Source: Plesiocystis pacifica SIR-1 (GTDB lineage: Bacteria; Myxococcota_A; Polyangia; Nannocystales; Nannocystaceae). Taken from it: a DNA stretch of 64,000 bases. How positions within the stretch are numbered: position 1 is the first letter of the stretch; every line of letters starts with the position of its first letter. Location: the NCBI RefSeq assembly GCF_000170895.1, contig NZ_ABCS01000032.1:24662-88661 (forward strand). Reading direction: 5' to 3'. Below the pieces are notes generated by a model. The model did no database searches. It worked only from the letters and a program-made list of their open reading frames with translations, and was not told the DNA's origin. A program made the position numbers and the translations under genes. Shown one piece after another: positions 1-8,994 of the stretch.

Positions 1-1
1 G

Positions 2-1858
2 GCCATCGACGTCGGCATCGAGGCCCTCAAGGCCAAGCTCAAGAACTACGGCGAGGTCATCACCTACCTGCCGAGCGCCGATCTGGCCGCCGATGACCGC
101 ATCGAGCTGGGCATCCTGATGGGCTCGAAGCACTCCATCCCGGAGCTCGCCGACGGCATCGCCGAAGAGGGCGTGGCCGTGGAGGCCCTGGCGACGGGGG
201 AGCGCTTCGTGATCCCGGCGCCCTCGGAGGCCCCCGAACCGCTCCCCGAGCCGGAGCCGGAGCCCGCGCCGACCACGTCGAGCTCGGGCACGCGCGTCGA
301 GGCCATCGACGACGACGACTTCCCCGACGACGAGGACGACGGGTCCAGCTCGGGCAGCGCCCCGGACAGCGGCGGCTCGGCGAGCGCACCGGCGGGCGGC
401 GACTCGGGCGGCGCGAGCTCGGCCGGCGGAGACGGTCGCGGGGGAGACCGCGGAGGCAGCGTCAGCAGCGAGCCGCCCATGGACGACGGCGGCGACCAGG
501 TCAGCCTCAAGAGCCTCAGCCAGACCGTCCGCGTCGACCTGCGCCGCCTCGATCACCTGATGAACCTCGTCGGTGAGCTGGCCCTGGTCCACGCCAACCT
601 GACCAACATCGGCGACCGCATGCAGCGGACCCAGCTCGCCAACCACATCGGCGGATTATCGTCGACCTCGGGCGAGCACCTGCGCGAGTTTCAAGACCAG
701 CTGCGGGTCATGAATCGGCGCCTGAGCCTGCTCCAGCAGGGCATCCTCGAGGTCCGCATGGTCCCCCTCGGCCAGGTCTTCGACAAGCTGGCCCGGGTGG
801 TGCGCAAGCTCGGGCGGGAGTCCCAAAAGGACATCCGCCTGGCCATCTCGGGCGCCGAGACGGAGCTCGACAAGTTGATCGTCGAGGAGCTGAGCGACCC
901 GCTCATGCACATGATCCGCAACGCCATCGACCACGGCATCGAGCTGCCGGCCGAGCGCGTCGCCGTGGGCAAGCCGCGGGCCGGCAAGATCTCGCTGAGC
1001 GCGTTCCAAAAGGGCAACCGCGTGGTCATCGAGCTGACCGACGACGGCCGCGGGATGGACTGGCGGATCATCCGCGACAAGGCCGTCAAGCGCGGCTTCG
1101 TGAGCGCCGAGGAGTCCTCGGACATCACCCCCGGCCAGGCCATCAACCTCATCTTCACGCCGGGCTTCTCGACGCGCGACAAGGCCACGGAGCTGTCCGG
1201 GCGCGGCGTCGGGATGGACGTGGTCAAGACCAACATCTCGCGGCTCTCGGGGATGATCGACGTCGCCTCGGAGCCGGGCAGGGGCTCGCGCTTTCGCATC
1301 ACCTTGCCGGTGACCCTGGCCATCATCCAGGCCCTGGTCATCGAGACCTCGGGCCAGACCTTTTGCATCCCGCTCAACTCGGTGCTCGAGTCCATCATGG
1401 TCCAGAGCGACGAGATTCAGACCATCGAGGGTCACGAGGTGGTGTCCGTGCGCGGACGGACGCTGCCGCTGATTCACCTGTCCAAGGTGTTCGAGCTCGG
1501 GGAAGAGAACCCGATCCGAGACCCGCGCAGCAACTACGACCGGCTCTACGTGGTCGTGGTCGGCCTGGCCCAGCACCGCGTGGGCCTGGTCGTCGACGAG
1601 CTCCTGGGTCAGCAAGATGTGGTCATCAAGCCCATCGGTCGGGCGCTCCGGCAGGTCCCAGGCATCGCCGGGGCCACGGAGCTGGGTGACAACCGCACGG
1701 TCCTGCTCCTGGACGTTGCGACCCTCGTCGGCGAAGCCGTCGGCGGGGTCGAGGCGGCCGTCGGGAGCGGGGGCGGCCGCGAGGGGATCGGGGTGTTCTC
1801 GAACCACGACGTCGGCCGCGAGAAAGAGCACGGAGGCTGGGGCGATCATGGCTTCTAA
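2..1858 (+). CDS. cheA: Chemotaxis histidine kinase CheA (5' end outside window)
   Basis: This is the kinase of a chemosensory array. It autophosphorylates a His in an N-terminal Hpt domain and passes the phosphate to CheY and CheB. The reading frame is open from base 2, so the Hpt domain lies upstream of the window. What remains is a P2-like stretch (about 2-200), a Pro/Glu then Ser/Gly/Asp-rich linker (about 225-510), the dimerisation helices (about 515-780), the HATPase domain with N-box IRNAIDHG (about 910-945) and G-boxes DDGRGMD and GRGVGMD (about 1045-1230), and a C-terminal CheW-like domain (about 1320-1720). It overlaps the following cheW by 11 nt, which indicates coupled translation. 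Identity is secure; the linker is unusually long and acidic. Confidence 0.96.
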   Translation, partial: AIDVGIEALKAKLKNYGEVITYLPSADLAADDRIELGILMGSKHSIPELADGIAEEGVAVEALATGERFVIPAPSEAPEPLPEPEPEPAPTTSSSGTRVEAIDDDDFPDDEDDGSSSGSAPDSGGSASAPAGGDSGGASSAGGDGRGGDRGGSVSSEPPMDDGGDQVSLKSLSQTVRVDLRRLDHLMNLVGELALVHANLTNIGDRMQRTQLANHIGGLSSTSGEHLREFQDQLRVMNRRLSLLQQGILEVRMVPLGQVFDKLARVVRKLGRESQKDIRLAISGAETELDKLIVEELSDPLMHMIRNAIDHGIELPAERVAVGKPRAGKISLSAFQKGNRVVIELTDDGRGMDWRIIRDKAVKRGFVSAEESSDITPGQAINLIFTPGFSTRDKATELSGRGVGMDVVKTNISRLSGMIDVASEPGRGSRFRITLPVTLAIIQALVIETSGQTFCIPLNSVLESIMVQSDEIQTIEGHEVVSVRGRTLPLIHLSKVFELGEENPIRDPRSNYDRLYVVVVGLAQHRVGLVVDELLGQQDVVIKPIGRALRQVPGIAGATELGDNRTVLLLDVATLVGEAVGGVEAAVGSGGGREGIGVFSNHDVGREKEHGGWGDHGF

Positions 1859-2423
1859 CGATGACGATCTCTGGCAAGCGCTGGGCGCCATCACGGGCGA
1901 GCAGGTAGCCACCGAGGCCGACTACGAGCACGGCTACAAGCGAGAGATGCGGAGCGACCTGCTCCGCTACGTGACCTTCATGATCAGCGGGGAGATCTAC
2001 GGGCTGCCCATCGAGCAGATCGTGGAGATCTCGACGGTCTTTCCCACGACCCCGGTGCCGCGGACCAGCGAGTTCGTGATCGGCATCGGGAACATGCGCG
2101 GCTCGGTCATGCCGGTCATCGACCTGGGCGTCCGCCTGAACCTCGGCGCCGTCGAGCGCAAGCGCGAGACCCGGGTGCTCATCGTCCGCCACCAGGACGA
2201 GCCCCACGGCATCGTGGTCGAGCGCGTGCTCGAGGTCATCTCTCTGCCTCCGGAGGACATGGAGAGCACCCCGGGCGGCATCGGGAGCACGCGGGCGGAC
2301 TTCATCCTTGGCCTCGGCCGCCACCGTCGGCGGCTGATCATCATCCTCGACCTGGGCACGGTGCTCGCCGAGCGCGACTTCCTGGTCGGTCGATACCGAC
2401 GCGAGAGGGGCGTGGCCCAGTGA
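1848..2423 (+). CDS. cheW: CheW-type coupling protein 1
   Basis: A 191-aa adaptor that would join CheA to chemoreceptors. The ATG at 1848 lies inside the end of cheA in another frame (11-nt overlap). After about 38 non-conserved residues the CheW fold begins with RYVTFMISGEIYGLPI and continues through the typical IGNMRGSVMPVIDL segment and the V-E-R-V-L-E-V-I segment. The longer open frame starting at 1617 is only the antecedent out-of-frame read of cheA. It is the first of two cheW genes in tandem, an arrangement seen in several myxobacterial chemosensory operons, where different couplers may serve different receptors. Confidence 0.93.
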   Translation: MASNDDDLWQALGAITGEQVATEADYEHGYKREMRSDLLRYVTFMISGEIYGLPIEQIVEISTVFPTTPVPRTSEFVIGIGNMRGSVMPVIDLGVRLNLGAVERKRETRVLIVRHQDEPHGIVVERVLEVISLPPEDMESTPGGIGSTRADFILGLGRHRRRLIIILDLGTVLAERDFLVGRYRRERGVAQ

Positions 2424-2950
2424 CCAGTGACATCGGCAGCGGGATCCGCAGCACCTCGACGGCGTGGGACGACGAGGAGACGCCGCGGCGTCAGGAGCAG
2501 CTCAAGCTCGCTGGCTTCTTCGTCGGCGTCGGGCTCTACGGCATCGACATCATGCGGATCAAGGAGGTCATCCAGGCCGCCCCCTATCCGATCCGCCCGG
2601 TCCCCCACGCGCCCGCGATCATCGAGGGCGTCATCACCCTGCGCGGGGTCGTCATCCCGGTCATCGACCTGCGCAAGCGCTTCAACGTCGAGGCCGACGA
2701 GGAGTGGGTCCCCTTCAACAAGCTGATCATCGTCAGCGTCAAGGGGCGGATCGTCGGCCTGAAGGTCGACCGCGTCCTCGGCGAGCTGCGCGTCGGCGCG
2801 GACGAGGTCCGGCCGGCGCCCTCGATGCTCAGCAAGTCCGTCGGCGGTGAGGGCGAAGAATTCTTCTCGGGGGTCTGCAAGGTCGGCGACGACGTCGTGT
2901 TCGTCGTCCACCTCGAGGGCCTGATCGTCACCGGCAAGAGGAGCGGATGA
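2420..2950 (+). CDS. cheW: CheW-type coupling protein 2
   Basis: A 176-aa second coupling protein. The GTG start overlaps the previous stop as GTGA. The CheW core runs from about residue 28 (LAGFFVGVGLYGIDIMRI) through IEGVITLRGVVIPVIDLRKRF to the conserved VGLKVDRVLGELRV stretch. It is clearly diverged from the first CheW in this operon, so the pair is probably not a recent duplication. Different receptor partners or a role as part of the array lattice are the usual explanations for multiple CheW proteins; the sequence cannot say which applies here. Confidence 0.93.
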   Translation: MTSDIGSGIRSTSTAWDDEETPRRQEQLKLAGFFVGVGLYGIDIMRIKEVIQAAPYPIRPVPHAPAIIEGVITLRGVVIPVIDLRKRFNVEADEEWVPFNKLIIVSVKGRIVGLKVDRVLGELRVGADEVRPAPSMLSKSVGGEGEEFFSGVCKVGDDVVFVVHLEGLIVTGKRSG

Positions 2951-3720
2951 CCGAGCTGTCCCAATCCGGTTCGAGCCCGACGCCGACGCAGGCGCCCCAG
3001 CCCCGGGTCCTGCTGGCCCACGGGGGGGCCGTGATCGCGGGCGCGGCCCAGCGCATCCTCGGCGCCCACGGCTTCGACGTCTACGTGGCTCAAAACGAGG
3101 GCGCGGTCCGGGGCCGGCTCGCGGGCGAGCGCTTCGACGCCCTGGTCGTCGACGTCGCGCTCCCGGGGGGCTTCGAGCTCGTCCTGCCCGCGCGCGAGGC
3201 CGGCGTCCGCTGCATCATCCTGGTCGCGTCGGTGTTCCGGCGGACCAGCTACAAGCGACGGCCGCGGCGGCTCTACGGCGCCGACGACTACGTCGAGATT
3301 CACCACCTCGGTGACCACCTGCCCCGGCGCCTGCGCGCCCAGCTGGGCATGGACGGCAGCGACCTGCCGAAGGAGACCCTGCGCGAGATCCTCGCGACCT
3401 TGGAGGATCACGGCGACAGCCGCCTGCGTCAGCAGACGCCCCGCGGACTCGCCATGCTGATCGTCGCGGACCTGCTGCTCTACAACGGCGACCGCATCAC
3501 CGAGGCGCGCAGCGTCGAGGACGCGCTGTCGGTGGTCAGCGAGGACCTCGACGGCGCGCGCCAGCTTTTTGCACAGATTCGACCAGACGCGGACGCGGCG
3601 GGGGATGACCTCGTCGGGCAGGCCTTCCGCGAGCTGGTCTCCAGCCTCGAGCGGCCGCTGTCCGCGGACTCGGGCGCAAGCGCTGGCGGTCCCGCGCCGG
3701 CAGAAGGGGAGGGCAATTGA
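2947..3720 (+). CDS. Degenerate receiver-domain protein in chemosensory operon
   Basis: A 257-aa protein starting at an ATGA overlap with cheW2. Residues about 20-135 have the layout of a response-regulator receiver domain: beta-1 VLLAH, then FDALVVDVALPGG, where Asp69 sits at the phospho-acceptor position. The acidic pair that binds Mg2+ after beta-1 is replaced by AHGG, so phosphorylation is doubtful. The C-terminal 120 residues are helical and not recognisable, ending in an Ala/Gly/Glu-rich tail. Its place between cheW and the HEAT protein suggests a structural or output role in this pathway. That is inference from context. Confidence 0.7.
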   Translation: MTELSQSGSSPTPTQAPQPRVLLAHGGAVIAGAAQRILGAHGFDVYVAQNEGAVRGRLAGERFDALVVDVALPGGFELVLPAREAGVRCIILVASVFRRTSYKRRPRRLYGADDYVEIHHLGDHLPRRLRAQLGMDGSDLPKETLREILATLEDHGDSRLRQQTPRGLAMLIVADLLLYNGDRITEARSVEDALSVVSEDLDGARQLFAQIRPDADAAGDDLVGQAFRELVSSLERPLSADSGASAGGPAPAEGEGN

Positions 3721-5852
3721 GCTCCGAGCGACAAGCGACTTCAAAGGGCGGAACCCGGGTCAGCGGACGGGGGAGCGCAGGGCTCCCACCTCGCCTGCTC
3801 GACTGCATCCGCCGCTTTGGCGACGAAGGGTGGCGTGAGCGCAAGCAGGCGGTCGAGGAGGTGCTCATGGTCTTGGCCACCGAGCAGCCCGACGGCCCGA
3901 CCTTCGCCGCGCTCATCGACACGCTGATCGATGGCGTGATCGATCCCCTGGCCAGCGCCATCTACGAGGGCCGGGAGAACGAGGCCAAGGTCATCGCCGG
4001 CGGTGGCGTGAGCGCGCGGGCGGCCTGCCAGGACGTGCTCGTCCAGTTGGGCCGCGCGAGCTTGCCCAAGATCCTCGAGCGCCTCGATCCCGAGGACAAC
4101 CAGAGCACGGGCACGCGCTTGATGGTCGACATGATCGGCCAGATCGGCGGCGAGGCTGAGATCGCGCTGCTGGTTCGCTTCTTGCGCGACACCGAGGCCG
4201 ACGAGAACCTGCGCGCGTCGACGGCGGCCTCGCTCGGCGAGATCGGCGGCCCCCGGGCGGTCGAAGCCCTCGAGGAGCTGCTCGGCGATCGCTCGGAGAT
4301 GCTCCAGCTCTACGCCCTCGACGCTCTGCGTTCGGCGGGCGCTTCGGTGGCGGTGGAGCGCCTCGCGCCCTTGCTCGAGCGGGCCGTGACCCGCAAGGGC
4401 GCGGCCGCGCTGCTCGGCGTGACCGAGTCGCCCGAGGCCGTCGGCCTGCTCGTGCCCTGCCTCAAGGACGACATGCGCGGCGTCCGGGCGGCGGCGGTCG
4501 AGGGCCTCGCCCGGCTGCGCGTGGCCCTGGGTCAGCAGGACCAGGCGGCCGTGGTCGACGACGCCCTCGCGAGCGTGGACGACGAGACCAAGACCCGCAT
4601 CCGCGAGCTGATCAGCCACCGCGAGCGCGAGGTCTCGATCGCGGCCATCGCCCTCGCCGGCCTGGCCATGGACGCGGGCGCGGTCGCGGCCGTGCTCCCG
4701 CGCATGGAAGACCCGATGGTCTACGAGCGCGCCCTGGCCCTCGTCGAGCGCCTCGGCAGCGCCGCCAACGACTCGCTCGTGGAGGTCCTAGACGGCCTCG
4801 AGGTGCCCTCGCGCGAGGCCCTCTACCGGCTCATCGGCGCGCTCCCAGGGCGCGTCGATCCGCGGCTCATCAACCTCGTGCTCGAGGGCCTCGACGATCC
4901 CCTCGAGAGCGTGGCCGCGGCGGCCTGCGACGCCCTCAACAAGGTCGGCGGTCGCTCGGCCATGGCCCCGCTGTACCGCGCCTGCGGCCGCGAGGGCCCC
5001 ATCGGAGAGCACGCCGCGGAGGCCCTGGCGTCCATCGCCACGCGCATGTCGGAGCAGCGCCCTGGCGGCGGCCACGACGACCTGCGGCTGTTGTTGGGCG
5101 GATCGTGGCCGCAGTCCGGCGCCCTCGCGCGCAACCTGTGCCGCGTCGTCGGGCGCCTGGGCATGGTCGACTTCGTCCCGCCGATGGTCTCGATGCTCGG
5201 CTCGAGCGACGTCGGCGTGCGCGTGGCCGCGGCCCTGGCCCTGGGCCAGGTGCCGGGCGAGCACGAGGGCGTGGGCGCGCTGTGCTTCGCCCTCGCCGAC
5301 GAGGACCCCCAGGTCCGGGCGGCGTCGTGCCGCAGCCTCGGTCAGCTCGGCGACACCCAGTCGATCCAGCCCTTGCTGGCCGCGACCTCGGACCCCGTCC
5401 CGCTCGTCCGCGCGGCCGCGGTCCAGGCCCTGGTGATGATCGACAACCCGATCACCATGGCCCGGATGCGGGAGATCATCCTCGACGACAACTCGACCAA
5501 CGTCGTCGTGCACGCCATCGCGGGGCTCGGTCGGTCCAATCAAAACCAGGACCTGACCCTGCTGATGAGCCTGTGCGCGTCGCAGGACCACGAGGTCGTC
5601 AAGGCCGCCGCGCGAGGGCTCAAGCACTACTCGGCCCACCGCGCGACGGCGGCCTTGCTCGGGCTGCTCTCGCACGAACGCTGGGACGTCCGCTGGGCGG
5701 CCGCCGAAGTGCTCTCGGAGCGCGGCGACGTCACGGCTCTGGGCCCCCTCAACCGCGCGCGCAAGTTCGAGCAAGACGCCCTCGTCCGCCAGGTCCTCGG
5801 CCAGGCGATCGAGCGCCTCGACGGCCTCGCGGCTGAGAACGAGGCCCCGTGA
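3717..5852 (+). CDS. HEAT-repeat protein of the chemosensory operon
   Basis: A 711-aa protein starting at a TTG that overlaps the preceding stop (TTGA). Most of it consists of repeated helical pairs of the HEAT/PBS-lyase type, visible as recurrent segments such as RASTAASLGEIGGPRAVEAL, VRVAAALALGQVPG, VRAASCRSLGQLGD and VRWAAAEVLSERGD, giving roughly 15-20 repeats. HEAT proteins of this kind are known accessory (Cpc-like) members of myxobacterial chemosensory systems and are thought to scaffold protein interactions. No catalytic motif is visible. Both ends overlap neighbours by 4 nt, so it is firmly embedded in the operon. Confidence 0.85.
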   Translation: MSSERQATSKGGTRVSGRGSAGLPPRLLDCIRRFGDEGWRERKQAVEEVLMVLATEQPDGPTFAALIDTLIDGVIDPLASAIYEGRENEAKVIAGGGVSARAACQDVLVQLGRASLPKILERLDPEDNQSTGTRLMVDMIGQIGGEAEIALLVRFLRDTEADENLRASTAASLGEIGGPRAVEALEELLGDRSEMLQLYALDALRSAGASVAVERLAPLLERAVTRKGAAALLGVTESPEAVGLLVPCLKDDMRGVRAAAVEGLARLRVALGQQDQAAVVDDALASVDDETKTRIRELISHREREVSIAAIALAGLAMDAGAVAAVLPRMEDPMVYERALALVERLGSAANDSLVEVLDGLEVPSREALYRLIGALPGRVDPRLINLVLEGLDDPLESVAAAACDALNKVGGRSAMAPLYRACGREGPIGEHAAEALASIATRMSEQRPGGGHDDLRLLLGGSWPQSGALARNLCRVVGRLGMVDFVPPMVSMLGSSDVGVRVAAALALGQVPGEHEGVGALCFALADEDPQVRAASCRSLGQLGDTQSIQPLLAATSDPVPLVRAAAVQALVMIDNPITMARMREIILDDNSTNVVVHAIAGLGRSNQNQDLTLLMSLCASQDHEVVKAAARGLKHYSAHRATAALLGLLSHERWDVRWAAAEVLSERGDVTALGPLNRARKFEQDALVRQVLGQAIERLDGLAAENEAP

Positions 5853-6754
5853 CCAGGCCCGCTGACACCAGCACGGATCGCTTGTTCGCCATGGGTAGGG
5901 ATCGAATTCGCATGAACGATGAGGAGACCCGTCTCCTCGTCGAGGCGATCCAAGAGCACTGCGGCGTCACCCTATCCGTGCAGTCGGGCTTCTTCCTCGA
6001 GCGCCGGCTCAACCCGCGCCTGGTCGCGCTCGGGCTGAGCAGCTACCTCGACTACTACCAGTACCTCCGCTACGACCCCGCGGGCGCCCGCGAGATGGAG
6101 GAGCTGGTCGAGTGCATCACCACGCACGAGACCTACTTCTTCCGCGAGCAGTACCAGCTCGAGGCCTTCTCCGAGGAGATCCTCCCCGACCTCGCCGAGC
6201 GTCTCAAGCGCAGCCGCCGACTCACGGTATGGAGCGCGGGCTGTTCTACGGGCGAGGAGGTCTACACCATCGCCATGCTGCTGCTCGAATCCGGCCTCTT
6301 CCGCGGCTGGAACCTGCGGGTCGCGGGCTCGGACATCAGCCGCAAGGTGCTCGCCACGGCGCGGGCTGCGGTCTACGGCCAGAACAGCTTCCGGACCACG
6401 CCGCCGGCGCTGCGCCGCAAGTACTTCGTCGAGAAGGATGGGAGGTGGGTCGTACGGGACGACGTGCGCAGCATGTGTTCCTTTGGCCAATTGAACCTCA
6501 TCTCCACGGAGCGCTTTCGCGTGCTCGGACCTTGCGACGTCATCTTCTGCCGCAACGTCCTGATGTATCTTTCTCAAGAGGCGCGGCACCGCGTCGTCGA
6601 GGCCTACTACGATCGACTGACTCCCGGCGGCTACCTCCTCCTCGGCCACTCCGAGAGCTTGCTGAACGTGACCACGCGCTTCGACCTCGCGACGCTGCAA
6701 AAAGACCTCGTCTACCGCAAGCCCCTGACCGCGAGCCCGCCCTCCCTCCGCTGA
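5849..6754 (+). CDS. cheR: Chemoreceptor glutamate methyltransferase CheR
   Basis: A 301-aa SAM-dependent methyltransferase that adds methyl groups to receptor glutamates and opposes CheB. The N-terminal helical CheR domain carries the motif ITTHETYFFRE. The SAM-binding motif I is VWSAGCSTGEEVYT, followed by the GSDIS acidic loop and the FCRNVLMY motif. The start used is the GTG overlapping the HEAT stop (GTGA); ATGs at 5891 and 5912 are alternatives that would shorten it by 14 or 21 residues. It ends 21 nt before cheB. Confidence 0.95.
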   Translation: MTRPADTSTDRLFAMGRDRIRMNDEETRLLVEAIQEHCGVTLSVQSGFFLERRLNPRLVALGLSSYLDYYQYLRYDPAGAREMEELVECITTHETYFFREQYQLEAFSEEILPDLAERLKRSRRLTVWSAGCSTGEEVYTIAMLLLESGLFRGWNLRVAGSDISRKVLATARAAVYGQNSFRTTPPALRRKYFVEKDGRWVVRDDVRSMCSFGQLNLISTERFRVLGPCDVIFCRNVLMYLSQEARHRVVEAYYDRLTPGGYLLLGHSESLLNVTTRFDLATLQKDLVYRKPLTASPPSLR

Positions 6755-6775
6755 GGCACCCCGCTCCCCGACACC

Positions 6776-7894
6776 ATGACTGAGAGCAGCGATACCCGTC
6801 CCCTCCGAGTGCTGGTGGTTGATGACTCTGCCTACAACCGGCAGACCATCACCAGCATGCTCGAGTCGCGCGACGGGGTCGAGGTCATCGCCCGCGCGAC
6901 GAACGGCAAGGAGGCGCTGAAGCTGGCCTTCGATCTCGAGCCGGACGTGATCACCCTCGACCTCGAGATGCCGGAGATGGACGGCTTCTCCTTCTTGCGC
7001 TTGCTGATGAGCCGCCGGCCGATCCCCGTGCTGGTGATCTCGGGCTACGCCCAGCGCGACAACGTGTTCCGGGCCCTCGAGCTCGGGGCCCTCGACTTCA
7101 TCGCCAAGCCCCGGCGCCACATCAGCCCGGACATCCGCAACATCGAGGACGACCTCGGGGCGAAGATCGCCATGGTCCGTCGGCTCCAGGCCGTGCGCCT
7201 CAAGCAGCGCGCCCAGGCCCTCGCGGCTCAGGGCGCGCGCCCGGGCATGTCGGACCTCGACGACGGCGACGGCCAGACCCTCGAGGGCAAGCCCGCTCGC
7301 GTGGTCGTCGGCATCGGCTCGTCCACGGGCGGACCGCCGGCGATCCAGCAGCTGCTCGCGGGCCTGCCCGCCGAGCTGCCCGCGGCCGTGCTCATCTCGC
7401 AGCACATGCCCGCGCGCTTCACCAAGGCCTTCGCCGCCCGCCTCGATCGGGTGGTCGACATGCGCGTGGTCGAGGCCTCCGACGGCCAGCCCGTGTGCGA
7501 GGGCGTCGTCTACATCGTGCCCGGCTCCTCCAACCTCGAGGTCGAGGCGCGGGCGGGCGGGGGCGCGACCATTCGCATCGTCGAGCCCCAGCCCACGCGC
7601 ACGGGCGCGGTCCCGCTGACCCCCTCGGCGGACCACATGCTCAAGTCGCTCTCGGCGGTGTTCGGCCGCCGGCTGATCGCGGTCATCTTGACGGGCATGG
7701 GCTCCGACGGGACCAACGGGACGATCGCGGCGCGGCGCCTGGGCGCGGCAGTGCTCGTCGAAGATCCGCGCACGGCCGTGATGCCAGGCATGCCGCACTC
7801 GGCGATGGAGGCCGGCACGGTCGACCGCGCCTTGCCCCTCGAGCAGCTGAACCAGGCGATCATCGAGGTCGTGAACGGGCGCTTGCCCGGCTGA
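6776..7894 (+). CDS. cheB: Chemotaxis protein-glutamate methylesterase/deamidase CheB
   Basis: A 372-aa two-domain enzyme that removes receptor methyl groups and provides adaptation. The receiver domain is intact (VVDDS after beta-1, phospho-acceptor Asp62 in LDLEMPEMDG, Lys111 in the KP motif). After a linker of about 60 residues the esterase domain shows the catalytic triad: Ser183 in GSSTGG, His210 in SQHMP and Asp311 in GMGSDG. Together with cheR it shows that the pathway uses methylation-based adaptation, although no chemoreceptor gene is in the window; one may lie upstream. Confidence 0.96.
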   Translation: MTESSDTRPLRVLVVDDSAYNRQTITSMLESRDGVEVIARATNGKEALKLAFDLEPDVITLDLEMPEMDGFSFLRLLMSRRPIPVLVISGYAQRDNVFRALELGALDFIAKPRRHISPDIRNIEDDLGAKIAMVRRLQAVRLKQRAQALAAQGARPGMSDLDDGDGQTLEGKPARVVVGIGSSTGGPPAIQQLLAGLPAELPAAVLISQHMPARFTKAFAARLDRVVDMRVVEASDGQPVCEGVVYIVPGSSNLEVEARAGGGATIRIVEPQPTRTGAVPLTPSADHMLKSLSAVFGRRLIAVILTGMGSDGTNGTIAARRLGAAVLVEDPRTAVMPGMPHSAMEAGTVDRALPLEQLNQAIIEVVNGRLPG

Positions 7895-8126
7895 GCCTGC
7901 CCATTGCGGGGGCCAGCTGCGGGGGCGCTCGGGCTGAATCTGCGGCGCGCTCGGGCTGACTCGGGGCGATGTGCCCCAGGCTCTGCGCTCGGTGTGGCCG
8001 TTCGCCGGTGAGCGGCCGCGCGAGAGGACTGAGCTAGGGATCAGTGTCGGCCATCCTCGAGCTTCGAAGGGGCCGGGAACTGCCAGGTTCTGCGGCATGA
8101 AGCGTCCCACCAAGCCGCTGGTGTGA

Positions 8127-8132
8127 TACTGT
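8127..8132 (+). promoter_or_regulatory. Candidate -10 box for the GAF gene
   Basis: TACTGT ends 7 nt before the GTG at 8140, which would place the transcription start at or next to the first base of the start codon. This supports 8140 as the start rather than the in-frame GTG at 8131. No clear -35 box is visible. About 170-200 nt upstream are two copies of GCGCTCGGGCTGA (7925-7937 and 7947-7959), 22 bp apart, which might bind a regulator. Confidence 0.55.
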
Positions 8133-8139
8133 GCGGTCG

Positions 8140-8994
8140 GTGAGCGCCGACAATCCCAGGCAGAGCTTGCAGCGTCAAACCGACGCTTTTTTGCGCGAGT
8201 TCTTCGAGAAGGGAGAGATGCTGGTTAAGGAGTTGATCACCGAAAATGATCGACTCCGGTCCGCTCTCGAGACTCGAGAAGAGCCCGCTACCGTCACTGC
8301 GGAGAAGCAGGGAGGGGGCGGCGTCAAGGTCACGCGCGACAACATGGTCGAGCTGCTGATGATGCGGATCTCGGCGCTCGAACACGAGTGCGACGAGATC
8401 CGCAAGATCGCCGGCAACGTCGAGGAGGAGTCTGGTGGCTTTCGCTCGCGCCTCGACTCCCTCGAGTCCGAGCACTACCACCTCGCCTCGATGTTCGTCG
8501 CGGGTTCGCAGTTCCACTCGGCGACCTCCTTCGAAGAGGTGCTGCGGACCACGACCGAGATCCTGCTGAACTTTGTCGGCGCCGGTGCCTTCGTCATCTT
8601 CCTCGTCGACGAGGAGCGCCAGGTGCTGTTCCCCGTCGCCCGCGAGGGGGGCAAGGCCGAAGAGATCGATGAGCTCGAGCTGACCGGCGACCAAGCGGGC
8701 CCGGCCCAGGCCGCCCTCGTCGCCCTCGGCCGCCCGTGGAAGCACGGCGACCCCGATTTCAAGATGGGCAACGAGCTGATCAACCTGCCGCTCGTCAGCG
8801 GCACCCGCCTCGTTGGCGTCGCGAGGATCGAGTCTTTCCTTGCGCAAAAGCACGGCTTCGCGGACAACGATCATCAGCTGCTCGGGCTCATCTCCGAACA
8901 CGCTGGCATCGGCCTCGAGAACGCCTGGGTTCGCGCGCATGCCAAGGAAGTCCCGATGCAGCGCCAGTCCATTGAGCACCTAGTTGGAGCATGA
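8140..8994 (+). CDS. Coiled-coil/GAF domain protein
   Basis: A 284-aa soluble protein. The first 105 residues are strongly helical and charged (probable coiled coil), followed by a GAF-type sensor domain (about 115-275) with a typical LLNFVGAGAFVIFLVD strand pattern and a closing LLGLISEHAGIGLENA helix. GAF domains bind small ligands or mediate dimerisation; the ligand here cannot be read from sequence. The start at GTG 8140 is chosen because of the -10 box 7 nt upstream. Its stop overlaps the start of a CheY-like protein (ATGA), so the two form a small operon downstream of the che genes and may act in the same pathway. Confidence 0.82.
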   Translation: MSADNPRQSLQRQTDAFLREFFEKGEMLVKELITENDRLRSALETREEPATVTAEKQGGGGVKVTRDNMVELLMMRISALEHECDEIRKIAGNVEEESGGFRSRLDSLESEHYHLASMFVAGSQFHSATSFEEVLRTTTEILLNFVGAGAFVIFLVDEERQVLFPVAREGGKAEEIDELELTGDQAGPAQAALVALGRPWKHGDPDFKMGNELINLPLVSGTRLVGVARIESFLAQKHGFADNDHQLLGLISEHAGIGLENAWVRAHAKEVPMQRQSIEHLVGA

